Source: an uncultured Haemophilus sp.
GTDB lineage: Bacteria > Pseudomonadota > Gammaproteobacteria > Enterobacterales > Pasteurellaceae
Length of the DNA stretch: 49,296 nt
Reading direction: 5' to 3'
Assembly: GCA_905205995.1 (NCBI GenBank)
Contig: CAJLFU010000014.1
Coordinates: forward strand, 1-49,296
The position numbers were made by a program, and so were the translations under genes. The notes beneath the pieces are model-generated. The model did not search any database. It was given only the letters and a program-made list of their open reading frames with translations, and was not told where the DNA came from. Positions 8,253-16,637 of the stretch are shown here, in pieces. Every line of letters begins with the position of its first letter. The stretch's first letter is position 1.

Positions 8253-10412
8253 ATGGCTATTAAAAAAGTAATTACCGTATGTCCGTATTGTGCCTCAGGT
8301 TGTAAAATCCATCTTTTGGTGGAAAACAACAAAATTGTGGGAGCTGAAGGTGCAAACGGCAAGACAAACGAAGGGGAGTTATGCCTAAAAGGATATTATG
8401 GCTGGGACTTTGTGCATGACACAAAAATCCTGACTCCTCGCCTGACTCAACCGATGATCCGCTATAAACGTGGCGAACCATTCACACCAGTGAGCTGGGA
8501 AGAAGCGATTTCTTACACAGCAAAACGTCTTAGTGAAATCAAAGAAAAGTACGGTAACGAATCGATTATGGTAACGGGCTCTTCCCGTGGACCAGGTAAT
8601 GAAGTGAACTTCGTGATGCAAAAATTCGCCCGTGCGGTATTAGGAAATAACAACATTGACTGTTGTGCGCGCGTGTGACACGGCCCTTCTGTAACAGGTC
8701 TGCTCAAATCGGTCGGTAACGGCGCAATGTCCAACTCAATTGTTGAGATTGAAGATACCAAATGTGTATTCATTTTTGGCTATAATGCCTCCACTTCACA
8801 CCCTATTGTGGCGCGTCGGATTAACCACGCCAAAGCAAAAGGGGCGAAAATCATTGTTTGTGACCCTCGTAAAATCGAAACAGCCCGTATCGCGGATATT
8901 TATGCACCGCTTGCTAACGGGTCTAACGTCGCATTCTTGAATGCGATGATGAATGTGATTTTAGAAGAAGGATTACAAGATCAAAAATTTATTGATGAAC
9001 ACACCGAAAACTTCGATGCGTTCTATGAAACCGTGAAAGCTTATACCCCGGAATCCACTCAACATATCACTGGTATTGAACCTGAAATGTTGCGTGAAAT
9101 TGCCCGCACTTATGCGAAAGCGGAAACCGCTACTATCTTATGGGGTATGGGCGTTTGCCAATTCCGTCAAGGTGTAGAAACCGTGCGTGCATTAGCAAGC
9201 TTGGCAATGCTTACCGGTAACTTAGGTAAACCAAATGTTGGGGTGAATCCAGTACGTGGTCAAAACAACGTACAGGGTGCGTGCGATATGGGTGCGTTAT
9301 TCAACACATTACCTGGTTATCAAAGTTTTGCTGATCCAGAAACTAATGCAAAATTTGCGAAAGCTTGGGGCGTTCCATCTATTCCAACCAAACCAGGTGT
9401 GCCGTTGAGTGAAGTCCCTGAAGCGATCATGGAAGATAAAATTAAAGCATTCTATATCATGGGTGAAGATACATTACAAACTGAGCCTGATATTAATGCT
9501 GTTAAAAAAGCCTTCGAGAAAGTTGAGCTTCTTATCGTTCAAGATATCTTCATGACTCAAACCGCAGCAGAAGCAGATATTTTATTACCTGCGACTTCTT
9601 GTGCTGAGCATGAAGGGGTGTATAGTGCCGCTGACCGTGGTTTCCAACGCTTCTATAAAGCGGTTGAACCAACTGGCGATGTCAAGGATGACTGGGTGAT
9701 CATTAGCGAAATTGCTACGGCAATGGGTTATCCAATGCACTATAACAATACCAAAGAAATTTGGGATGAGTTGCGTGATCTTTGTCCACTTTATAAAGGG
9801 GCAACTTACGAAAAAATGGAAGGTATGGGCTATATCCAATGGCCATGTACTGACGAAGGTCCTGAAGATCAAGGTACGCAATATTTGTATAAAGGCCAAA
9901 TCTTCGACCGTCCGAACGGTAAAGCTGAATTCTTTGCATGCGACTGGGAACCACCGATGGAAGATCTTTCAGAAGAATTCCCATTGGTACTTTCTACCGT
10001 ACGTGAAGTTGGTCACTACTCCTGCCGTTCTATGACCGGTAACTGCCGTGCACTTGCGGCACTTGCGGATGAACCTGGATTCGTACAAATGAACGATCAA
10101 GATGCCAAAGAATTAGGCATTAAAAACAACGACTTGGTTTGGATTGCATCATCACGCGGCAAAGTTATTTCTCGCGCAGATGTCAGCACTCGTACCAACA
10201 AAGGCGCTTGTTATATGACCTATCAATGGTGGATCGGTAAATGTAACGAATTAACCGCTGAACATTTGAATCCGGGTTCTAGAACACCGGAATACAAATA
10301 CAGCGCGGTTCGTATTGAGAAAGTCGAAGACCAAGCCTGGGCTGAACGCTATGTGGTCACTGAATACGCGAAATTAAAAAATCGCTTAAAAGAAACCGCA
10401 CTTGTGGCTTGA
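8253..10412 (+). CDS. fdhF: Selenocysteine-containing formate dehydrogenase H
   Basis: A molybdopterin formate dehydrogenase that oxidises formate and feeds electrons to the hydrogenase arm. The gene is one continuous frame of 719 residues once the TGA at 8676-8678 (codon 142) is read as selenocysteine. E. coli FdhF has 715 residues with Sec140 in the same RV-Sec-HGPS context. The N-terminal [4Fe-4S] ligands are C10, C13, C17 and C44, followed by the conserved lysine K46. Downstream blocks such as CDPRKIETARIAD, GVNPVRGQNNVQGACDMG and the C-terminal YMTYQWWIG match the family. The TGA must be decoded, so SelA, SelB, SelC and SelD should be encoded elsewhere in the genome. An automatic caller would split this into two genes. 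A terminator follows at 10427. Confidence 0.96.
8676..8720 (+). promoter_or_regulatory. Selenocysteine UGA codon and bacterial SECIS hairpin
   Basis: The TGA at 8676-8678 is followed by sequence aligning base for base with the E. coli fdhF SECIS. The apical loop AGGTCT (8696-8701) is identical, with the G and U that SelB contacts. The upper stem is 8690-8695 against 8702-8706: T8690-A8706, G8691-C8705, bulged T8692, A8693-T8704, an A8694/C8703 mismatch and C8695-G8702. The bulged T lies where SelB contacts a bulged U in E. coli. Several pairs differ from E. coli in a compensatory way, which supports a conserved RNA fold. Confidence 0.9.
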
Positions 10413-10426
10413 TTAGCGTCATAAAT

Positions 10427-10464
10427 AAAAAACGGGCGAACTTAAATGGTTCGCCCGTTTTTTA
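10427..10464. terminator. Bidirectional rho-independent terminator between fdhF and nikO
   Basis: A perfect GC-rich stem, AACGGGCGAA (10431-10440) pairing with TTCGCCCGTT (10450-10459), has a nine-base loop. It is flanked by A-runs on the left and T-runs on the right, so it can end transcription from both the fdhF side and the convergent nikO side. Confidence 0.93.
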
Positions 10465-10495
10465 TTCAATTATTTTCTCATGATTATGAGCATAT

Positions 10496-11140
10496 TTAGC
10501 CATCGTTGTCTGTGGCTAAAGACAAACAGGAATCGGCGAGTGTTTCACTAAAGCGTAAATCATGCGAGGCAATAAGCATTGGTAACTGTAACTCGCGTAA
10601 AAGTGCGGTCAGTTTTGCAATATTTTTTACATCCAGTCCGTTGGTCGGTTCATCCAATAACAAGACTTTTGGTTGCATCGCTAGCACGCCAGCCAGTGCT
10701 GTAAAGTTCTGTTCTCCACCAGATAAGGTATTCACAGAGCGATCTTTTAACCCAACAATATTTAGACGTTCCAATTGTTGCAATGCAATTTGATAGGCTT
10801 CATCTCTGTTTAATCCTTGATTAAGTGGACCAAAGGCTACATCATCAAGTACTGTAGGACCAAAAAGTTGATCGCCTGCATGTTGGAAACAGATACCCAC
10901 CTTCTCACGTAGCGGTACAAAATCTTTTTCTTGTCGGCAGGTGTTATCAAACCAGCGAACCTCTCCATGTTGATAAGGTATAAACCCTAATAGGCAGTGT
11001 AATAGCGTTGATTTCCCACAACCAATATCGCCTTGTAAAAAAAGACGATGACCTTCAGGGAGATCAAAAGAAAGGTTATCAATAATTACGCGTTGGTCGC
11101 GCATGATCTGTAATTGTTTGACTTCGAGGACGTTCATCAA
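10496..11140 (-). CDS. nikO: Nickel ECF transporter ATPase NikO
   Basis: A 214-residue ABC ATPase of the CbiO/NikO type that powers the energy-coupling-factor nickel importer. It has Walker A GDIGCGKST (residues 37-45), the Q-loop region CFQHAGDQLF typical of cobalt and nickel ECF ATPases, the signature LSGGE and Walker B VLLLDEP. It is shorter than average CbiO proteins (about 270 aa). It is the last gene of the nikKLMQO operon and overlaps nikQ by four bases. The nickel rather than cobalt assignment rests on NikK and NikL, the divergent NimR-like regulator and the adjacent hydrogenase genes. An uptake signal lies at 10601-10609. Confidence 0.88.
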   Translation of the reverse strand: MMNVLEVKQLQIMRDQRVIIDNLSFDLPEGHRLFLQGDIGCGKSTLLHCLLGFIPYQHGEVRWFDNTCRQEKDFVPLREKVGICFQHAGDQLFGPTVLDDVAFGPLNQGLNRDEAYQIALQQLERLNIVGLKDRSVNTLSGGEQNFTALAGVLAMQPKVLLLDEPTNGLDVKNIAKLTALLRELQLPMLIASHDLRFSETLADSCLSLATDNDG

Positions 11141-11781
11141 GATTTATCCTGTGTTTTTTTCACATCATGCAGCTGAAAGCCACGTGCTTTTAGCGCCATT
11201 TCTGTTTTTTCTGCTTTAACGAGAGCATGAATTAATAATAATGCCACACGTTGCGCGGCGATAAATAAGGTTCTGCCGTTAAGTTTTGGCTGGTATCCGC
11301 GCGCGCGCATCGCCATATCCATTTTTTTATGTACATCACCAAGTACAGAAATATAACGCACGGTCAGCACAAATAGGTGAAGTAGTTTTTCAGGCAATGG
11401 TAAACGACATAATGCTTGCAATAAAAGGCTCTCGTTCATATCAATTAACAAGAGGCGAGTTAAGCTTAAAATTAAATTGAAACGTAGCGTAATGAGTAGC
11501 GCGAGCTGAATGCCCATTGGATTTAATGTTAAGCCTTGTTCAGTGATTTTCCAGCTTAAAGTTAACCAAACAAGCAAAGTGAAGAAATTTAGTTTCAACC
11601 AGTATTTGAAATAGCTGGTAAGGGATTTTTGATAACGTATTAGCGCAATAAGTAACCCGCTGAATACGATCAGATTAAGGATAATAAGCGTTGAAATATG
11701 TGTCATTGTGCTGACAATAAGTCCACACAAAAACACATAAATTAATCGTAAGTGTGGTTGAAAAATAGCAAGAAAATTCAT
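11137..11781 (-). CDS. nikQ: Nickel ECF transporter transmembrane protein NikQ
   Basis: A 214-residue CbiQ/NikQ-family T component that couples the ATPase to the substrate-binding membrane subunit. The N-terminal half has four or five hydrophobic helices. The C-terminal half carries the coupling motifs MAMRARGYQP (about residues 156-165) and the second Ala-Arg-Gly box MALKARGFQ near the end, both diagnostic of ECF T components. It overlaps nikO and nikM by four bases each, indicating one coupled operon. Confidence 0.88.
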   Translation of the reverse strand: MNFLAIFQPHLRLIYVFLCGLIVSTMTHISTLIILNLIVFSGLLIALIRYQKSLTSYFKYWLKLNFFTLLVWLTLSWKITEQGLTLNPMGIQLALLITLRFNLILSLTRLLLIDMNESLLLQALCRLPLPEKLLHLFVLTVRYISVLGDVHKKMDMAMRARGYQPKLNGRTLFIAAQRVALLLIHALVKAEKTEMALKARGFQLHDVKKTQDKS

Positions 11782-12389
11782 TTCACCACACTGAGCGCCG
11801 TTGGATACATTTTGTTTAACAATAAGACCACACCAACACTGACGATACTATCAATAATAAACACGGGAATATGTGATATCAGCAGTAGCATAATCAGATC
11901 GCTATAGGCTTTACCGCCATCTAGAGCTAAGACTAAAGAAGCGAGTAAGGCAGCACCACCAACACCGATTACACCTGCACCAATTCCTGCTGTAATTTGA
12001 GTCTGACGAGAATTGTTATTTTCAAGTCTTTTTGCAAATAGCCAATGTACGAGAAGGGCAGGTAATGCCATTACGCATAAATTGACACCTAATACAGCAA
12101 ATCCCCCGAAGGAAAAGAGCAGGGCTTGTAATACCAATGCGATTAAAAAAGCAGGGAAAACGGCCCAGCCGAGAAACAGGCCAGCCATGCCGTTTAAGAT
12201 GAGATGCACGCTGCCAATGCCTACTGGTACATGAATGGTACCCGCAACAAAAAAAGCAGCAGCAAATAATGCCGTTAATGGTAATTGCTGAGAATTAAGG
12301 CGTTTCAGACCAATCATTACACAGGCTAATGCCACAGCCGCTCCACCAAGCAATACTGGCGTATGCAGTACACCTTCTGATAAATGCAT
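11778..12389 (-). CDS. nikM: Nickel ECF transporter substrate-specific subunit NikM
   Basis: A 203-residue CbiM/NikM-family S component that binds Ni(II) in the membrane. The start is placed at 12389 rather than at the longer frame start at 12416. The mature N-terminus then reads MHLSEG, and the family binds the metal through the N-terminal Met-His. A ribosome site (AAGGAAAG) precedes this ATG. The remainder is hydrophobic, with about six helices and conserved histidine and glycine segments such as VPVGIGSVHLILNG. It lies one base after nikL and overlaps nikQ by four bases. Confidence 0.9.
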   Translation of the reverse strand: MHLSEGVLHTPVLLGGAAVALACVMIGLKRLNSQQLPLTALFAAAFFVAGTIHVPVGIGSVHLILNGMAGLFLGWAVFPAFLIALVLQALLFSFGGFAVLGVNLCVMALPALLVHWLFAKRLENNNSRQTQITAGIGAGVIGVGGAALLASLVLALDGGKAYSDLIMLLLISHIPVFIIDSIVSVGVVLLLNKMYPTALSVVK

Positions 12390-12390
12390 A

Positions 12391-12894
12391 TTATCTTTCC
12401 TTAGATTGTGATGCACGCGTCATTTTTGATGCACGAACTAATGCCCATAAGCCAAAAATACCGACAATATAACCAATACCACCAATAATGTCGTGTAGGT
12501 AAATTTTGTCTTTCAATTTAGAGATATCTTCGCGTACCAACATCAACGAATTGTCGCTATTATTTGTGGTTTGCGCGGATACTCTGTTGGCAACAATTGA
12601 GGCTTTATGTCCTTCTTCACCTTCTATAACAACCTTAATGGCACCTTCGGCACTGGTATTGATCGGATAGGAAAATTGCCCATCGCGATCCGTTTTGCCT
12701 TCCAACAGAGGGGAGTCCTGTCCAGATTGCAAAATTTCCATATAGGTTTCTGCCGCAGGGGTCATATCGGAATAATAGGCTTTACCAGAGACTGTGCGTC
12801 CATCATATTGTGCAAAAACATGCAAACTATGAGCCAATGCTAATGGCGCGCACAGCCAGGTGAAAAGTGCGGTTAAAAATACAACTCTTTTCAT
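12391..12894 (-). CDS. nikL: Nickel transporter accessory protein NikL
   Basis: A 167-residue protein with a cleavable-looking signal peptide (residues 1 to about 21, ending LALA before HSLHVFAQ). It has an extracytoplasmic domain of about 110 residues and one C-terminal transmembrane helix (YIVGIFGLWALV) followed by a basic tail. This layout is that of NikL, the N-component-like partner found in NikKLMQO systems. The exposed His-rich N-terminus (HSLH) of the mature protein may help bind nickel. Its ATG overlaps the stop of nikK by one base. An uptake signal lies at 12865-12873, in the signal-peptide coding part. Confidence 0.85.
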   Translation of the reverse strand: MKRVVFLTALFTWLCAPLALAHSLHVFAQYDGRTVSGKAYYSDMTPAAETYMEILQSGQDSPLLEGKTDRDGQFSYPINTSAEGAIKVVIEGEEGHKASIVANRVSAQTTNNSDNSLMLVREDISKLKDKIYLHDIIGGIGYIVGIFGLWALVRASKMTRASQSKER

Positions 12895-13577
12895 TACTTC
12901 GCATCAAAAGTCAGCATATATTCAACACTGCGTTCGGTATAGTCAGGGTTCTCTTTAACAGGCTCGTCAAATTCAGCCCAAACTTTGTTATAACCTGCTT
13001 TAGGAGTGAATTGTGCGATACCTTTTTCATTGGTTAAGTTGAATGGGTGATCTTCGCCTAAACCTACTTTGATGCCTTGTACAGGTTTACCTTTTACTAA
13101 CACGAGAATATCGAGAGGTTGTCCCGCTTTTGGTTCACTTTGAGGGATTAATTCATAATCCATGTTATGTGATTTATTTGCTTGAGCATCCCAGTGTAAA
13201 ATTGCTTTACCGAATTTGATCGGATTAACACTAAGTACAGCTTCAGGTGCTTGTTGTTTGGTTTTTTCTACATATTTACCGCTTGGTAATTTTGACCAAA
13301 CACCATTATCAAAGCGAATGAATGCGATGGCAGCATCAGGAGCGGCAAAGTAAGCTTCGCCTTGCTTGAAGGTGACCTCAGCATTTTGTAATTGGCCTTT
13401 AGCATCGAGTAGGCGTACCGCTTTTAATTTGCTCTGAGGATAGGTTTCAGTTTCCTCATGACCAAATTTAACCACATATTGCCCTTTTGCATCCTTAACA
13501 GGCTCCAACCAAACATTATGTGCATTAGCGAGTGAAGCACCGAATAGTGCAGTAATAAACAATGCTGTTTTTTTCAT
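12894..13577 (-). CDS. nikK: Periplasmic nickel-binding protein NikK
   Basis: A 227-residue DUF4198-family secreted protein. It has a signal peptide ending SLANA, so the mature protein starts HNVWLEP, again with an N-terminal histidine. NikK is the soluble periplasmic component of the NikKLMQO importer and is thought to deliver nickel to the membrane part. It is the first gene of the operon and starts behind GGAGAACTTCC. A well-formed promoter with a 19-base spacer lies upstream (13616-13646), consistent with MerR-type control by the divergent nimR. Whether it binds nickel directly cannot be told from the sequence. Confidence 0.87.
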   Translation of the reverse strand: MKKTALFITALFGASLANAHNVWLEPVKDAKGQYVVKFGHEETETYPQSKLKAVRLLDAKGQLQNAEVTFKQGEAYFAAPDAAIAFIRFDNGVWSKLPSGKYVEKTKQQAPEAVLSVNPIKFGKAILHWDAQANKSHNMDYELIPQSEPKAGQPLDILVLVKGKPVQGIKVGLGEDHPFNLTNEKGIAQFTPKAGYNKVWAEFDEPVKENPDYTERSVEYMLTFDAK

Positions 13578-13615
13578 GGAAGTTCTCCTTTTCTAACATG
13601 TGAATACTGTGATAA

Positions 13616-13646
13616 AGTATAAAATATGAAGTAACTTCAGAGTCAA
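13616..13646 (-). promoter_or_regulatory. nikK promoter with MerR-type operator
   Basis: Read on the minus strand, the -35 is TTGACT (13641-13646) and the -10 is TATACT (13616-13621), with a 19-base spacer (13622-13640). The spacer contains the dyad GAAGT-A-ACTTC (13628-13638). An over-long spacer with a dyad inside it is the hallmark of promoters untwisted by MerR-family activators. On the plus strand a TATAAT at 13648-13653 lies ten bases before the nimR ATG, so the two transcripts start back to back. Confidence 0.82.
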
Positions 13647-13663
13647 GTATAATTTAGTAAAAA

Positions 13664-14077
13664 ATGAAAATTGGTCAACTAGCCAATATCGTTGGCTGTA
13701 CGGTGGAAGCCGTACGTTTCTATGAAAAGCAAGGATTAATCGAACCCGCTAAGCGAACAAGTGGTAATTTCCGCGTTTATACGGAAGAGCATTTGAAGCA
13801 ACTTTCTTTTATTTGTTATTGCCGCAGTTTGGATATTTCACTAAAAGAAATCAAAATGTTGCTCAATCCTCAATGTGCTACTCAAGAGCAGGAAAGAGAA
13901 ATCAATGAGCTGCTAGATCGACATATTCGAGAAGTATCAAAACGGATCCATGAATTGGCTCACTTACGAATTCGCTTAATTCAGCTCAAAGGTAAATGTA
14001 GTCACTTTGAGCAAAACAATGATTTAATGAACACTTTATTGCAGCACAGTGGCATTAATTTTGTGCCGTTGAAATAA
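13664..14077 (+). CDS. nimR: MerR-family nickel-responsive regulator NimR
   Basis: A 137-residue MerR-type regulator. The N-terminus MKIGQLANIVGCTVEAVRFYEKQGLI is a canonical winged helix-turn-helix, followed by a dimerisation helix of about residues 78-110. Candidate metal ligands are C71, H87, C112 and H114. Divergence from nikK and an operator-like promoter between them match the NimR arrangement reported for H. influenzae. The ATG has no Shine-Dalgarno sequence. A TATAAT ends ten bases before it, so the mRNA may be leaderless or nearly so. A ZntR- or CueR-like metal specificity cannot be excluded from sequence, but context argues for nickel. Confidence 0.85.
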   Translation: MKIGQLANIVGCTVEAVRFYEKQGLIEPAKRTSGNFRVYTEEHLKQLSFICYCRSLDISLKEIKMLLNPQCATQEQEREINELLDRHIREVSKRIHELAHLRIRLIQLKGKCSHFEQNNDLMNTLLQHSGINFVPLK

Positions 14078-14128
14078 AGTATAATGCCAACACGGGTGAA
14101 ATATTGAAACTCAGAAAATGAATAGTAA

Positions 14129-14158
14129 AAAGAGCAGAATTAAAACATACTGCTTTTT
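14129..14158 (+). terminator. Weak hairpin between nimR and hypA
   Basis: AAAGAGCAG (14129-14137) can pair with CTGCTTTTT (14150-14158) through a 12-base loop, with one G-U pair and a T-run. It would end nimR transcription or attenuate read-through into hypA, whose AAGGAGG site begins six bases later. Confidence 0.45.
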
Positions 14159-14175
14159 ATCCTAAGGAGGAAATC

Positions 14176-14517
14176 ATGCACGAAATGTCCCTCTGTCAGA
14201 ACATGATGGAAATTATTGAACAGCAACAGAAAAAGCATGACATCCATGAAGTGACAGATATCTGGCTAGAAATAGGGGCACTGTCTTGTGTTGAGCAAAG
14301 TGCGGTTGAATTTTGCTTTGAAATTATGCGTAAAGATACCGTTGCTGAAAATTGCCAGTTGCATTTCATTCATTTACCCGCGATAGCATGGTGCTGGCAA
14401 TGTCAAAAGGAAGTAGAGATTGAGGCCTATCAGGATTGCTGTCCACATTGTCACAGTGCATGTTTACAACGTCGAAGCGGCACAGAATTTAGAGTGAAAG
14501 AAATCGCCGTAAAATAG
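14176..14517 (+). CDS. hypA: Hydrogenase nickel incorporation protein HypA
   Basis: A 113-residue nickel metallochaperone that works with HypB to insert nickel into the hydrogenase large subunit. The N-terminal Met-His (MHEMS, H2) is the nickel site. The zinc site is formed by C73, C76, C89 and C92, at the positions seen in E. coli HypA. Translation starts behind TAAGGAGGAAATC, a very strong ribosome site. It lies 98 bases after nimR, with a possible -10 (TATAAT, 14080-14085) and a weak hairpin between them. A 187-base gap separates it from hypB. An uptake signal lies at 14298-14306. Confidence 0.95.
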   Translation: MHEMSLCQNMMEIIEQQQKKHDIHEVTDIWLEIGALSCVEQSAVEFCFEIMRKDTVAENCQLHFIHLPAIAWCWQCQKEVEIEAYQDCCPHCHSACLQRRSGTEFRVKEIAVK

Positions 14518-14623
14518 CCTAGTATTTTGATTGATCAGAATGTCGTTTGACTTTTGAATATAAAACACGCTAACTGATTGATAGTATGCGTTTATCCCTT
14601 GTCAAAGAATATATTTAACATTG

Positions 14624-14638
14624 AGAATATGGTATTCT
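14624..14638. promoter_or_regulatory. Perfect inverted repeat upstream of hypB
   Basis: AGAATA-TGG-TATTCT is a perfect 6-base dyad with a 3-base centre in the 187-base gap between hypA and hypB, 67 bases before the hypB ATG. It could be an operator for hypBDE. No clear -35/-10 pair was identified around it, so the role is inferred from symmetry and position only. Confidence 0.35.
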
Positions 14639-14704
14639 AACGCACATGAATTACCATAGATTCTAAGCATTTACAGAATAAACGAAAAATTATTGAGGTG
14701 ACTT

Positions 14705-15511
14705 ATGTGTACAACCTGTGGCTGTGGCCATCCAGACCAAGTCAGAATCGGTGAATTACCGCATGTTCATAATGATTCCAACGCGCAACATGCGACAAAA
14801 CTACCTAATTTTTCTCACTCCTCCTTCCGCATGCCAGACTCTCCACAACAAGAAGAAACGCAACAACGATTACTGAAAGTAGAACAAGATATTCTCGGTG
14901 CGAATAATCAGTTAGCCGATATGAATCGTCGTTTTTTTGCGAATCAGCATATTTTGGCACTTAATCTTGTTTCAAGTCCTGGCTCAGGCAAAACAACCTT
15001 GTTGACGACCACATTAAACGCATTAAAAAATGACTATCCTTGTTATGTGATTGAGGGCGATCAACAAACAGAAAACGATGCGGATCGTATTCGTCAAACA
15101 GGTGTACCAGCGATTCAAGTTAATACGGGCAAAGGTTGTCACTTAGATGCACAAATGATTGGTAATGCATTGGTGAAATTGCAGCCACAGGAAAATAGTC
15201 TGATGTTTATTGAAAATGTCGGAAACCTAGTTTGTCCGTCAGAGTTTGATTTAGGCGAGCATGCTAAAGTGGTGATCTTATCTGTGACAGAAGGTGAAGA
15301 TAAACCGTTAAAATATCCACATATGTTTGCGGCCTCGAAGTTAATGATTTTAAATAAAGTAGATTTACTACCTTACTTGAATTTCGATGTGGAAAAATGT
15401 ATTGCTTATGCAAAACAAGTGAATCCAACAATTGAGGTTATCCAGTTGTCTTCTCAAAGTGGAGAAGGATTACAGCAATGGCTAGACTGGTTAAAAGCGC
15501 AAAAACGATAG
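14705..15511 (+). CDS. hypB: Hydrogenase nickel incorporation GTPase HypB
   Basis: A 268-residue SIMIBI-class GTPase that drives nickel delivery to the hydrogenase large subunit. The N-terminal CTTCGC motif (C2, C5, C7) is the high-affinity nickel site described in E. coli HypB. A short linker with several histidines follows (PHVHND near residue 20). The P-loop is SSPGSGKTT (residues 90-98). Other G-domain blocks are EGDQQTENDADRI, the ENVGNLVCP metal-site region and the base-recognition NKVD. Nine bases separate it from hypD, exactly where hypC would normally lie. Confidence 0.95.
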   Translation: MCTTCGCGHPDQVRIGELPHVHNDSNAQHATKLPNFSHSSFRMPDSPQQEETQQRLLKVEQDILGANNQLADMNRRFFANQHILALNLVSSPGSGKTTLLTTTLNALKNDYPCYVIEGDQQTENDADRIRQTGVPAIQVNTGKGCHLDAQMIGNALVKLQPQENSLMFIENVGNLVCPSEFDLGEHAKVVILSVTEGEDKPLKYPHMFAASKLMILNKVDLLPYLNFDVEKCIAYAKQVNPTIEVIQLSSQSGEGLQQWLDWLKAQKR

Positions 15512-15520
15512 GAGCATCAA

Positions 15521-16633
15521 ATGCAGTTTGTTGATGAATTTCGTAATCCTGAACTGGCAAAAAGTCTGTTGCAGCGACTACAAAAAATAATGGAAAAACA
15601 ACCGCACTTTACGCCAGAAAATCCGTTATATCTGATGGAGGTCTGCGGTGGACATACTCATACCATTTTTAAATTTGGGCTTGATCGTTTATTACCCAAA
15701 AGTATTGAGTTTATTCACGGTCCGGGCTGTCCGGTGTGTGTGTTACCGATGGGGCGAATTGATGTTTGTATTGAGATTGCTCGTCGTCCAGAAGTGATTT
15801 TCTGTACTTTCGGTGATGCGATGCGAGTACGCGGACGTTTAGATTCATTATTAGAAGCCAAAGCTCAGGGCGCAGATGTTCGTATCGTTTATTCACCGCT
15901 TGATGCATTGAATATTGCATCGAATAATCCAGACAAAAAAGTCGTGTTCTTTTCACTCGGTTTTGAAACGACGATGCCAAGTGCCGCGATTACCTTGCAA
16001 CAAGCGAAAAAACAGCAGGTAAAAAACTTTTTTGTGGTATGCCAAAATATTACCATCATTCCGACATTACACAGCTTATTGTCACAAGGACAAGTAAAAA
16101 TTGATGGCTTTATTGCGCCAGGTCATGTCAGCATGGTGATCGGTTCTGAACCTTACCAAGAACTGTGTGATACCTATCATAAGCCTTTTGTAATCACCGG
16201 TTTTGAGCCTTTAGATATCCTACAAGCAATTTTAATGTTGGTGACACAGATTGTTGAACAACGCTGTGAAGTGGAAAATCAGTATAAACGCATTGTGCAC
16301 CAACATGGTAATGTGTTGGCTCAACAGGCAATAAGCGAAGTATTCCGCTTGAAAGCCAGCAGCGAATGGCGTGGATTGGGCGAAATTGCAGAATCTGGCG
16401 TAGAACTGACAGATGATTATCAATGCTTTGATGCAGAAGCCTATTTTGCCTGTCAGCCACATCAAGTTGCAGATGATCCAGACTCTCGCTGCGGTGATGT
16501 ATTAATCGGTAAATGCAAGCCGGCTGATTGCCCATTATTTGCTAAAAAATGTAATCCAGACAATGCTTATGGTGCGTTGATGGTGTCTTCCGAAGGGGCA
16601 TGTGCGGCCTATTATCAATACAGACGAGAATAA
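15521..16633 (+). CDS. hypD: [NiFe]-cofactor assembly protein HypD
   Basis: A 370-residue iron-sulfur protein that, with HypC, forms the scaffold on which the Fe(CN)2CO group is built. The conserved motifs are CGGHTH (C42), GPGCPVC (C70, C73) and the C-terminal cluster-binding cysteines in SRCGDVLIGKCKPADCPLFAKKC. All key cysteines are present and the length matches the family (E. coli 373). It follows hypB directly and is four bases from hypE. Because HypD works in complex with a HypC-family protein, a partner must be encoded outside this window. Confidence 0.96.
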   Translation: MQFVDEFRNPELAKSLLQRLQKIMEKQPHFTPENPLYLMEVCGGHTHTIFKFGLDRLLPKSIEFIHGPGCPVCVLPMGRIDVCIEIARRPEVIFCTFGDAMRVRGRLDSLLEAKAQGADVRIVYSPLDALNIASNNPDKKVVFFSLGFETTMPSAAITLQQAKKQQVKNFFVVCQNITIIPTLHSLLSQGQVKIDGFIAPGHVSMVIGSEPYQELCDTYHKPFVITGFEPLDILQAILMLVTQIVEQRCEVENQYKRIVHQHGNVLAQQAISEVFRLKASSEWRGLGEIAESGVELTDDYQCFDAEAYFACQPHQVADDPDSRCGDVLIGKCKPADCPLFAKKCNPDNAYGALMVSSEGACAAYYQYRRE

Positions 16634-16637
16634 AACA

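Noticed and set aside
8253..8730. fdhF as a frameshifted or truncated gene split in two at 8678
   Set aside because: The frame is unchanged across the TGA, the residues around it are those of the E. coli selenocysteine site and a SECIS hairpin follows immediately.
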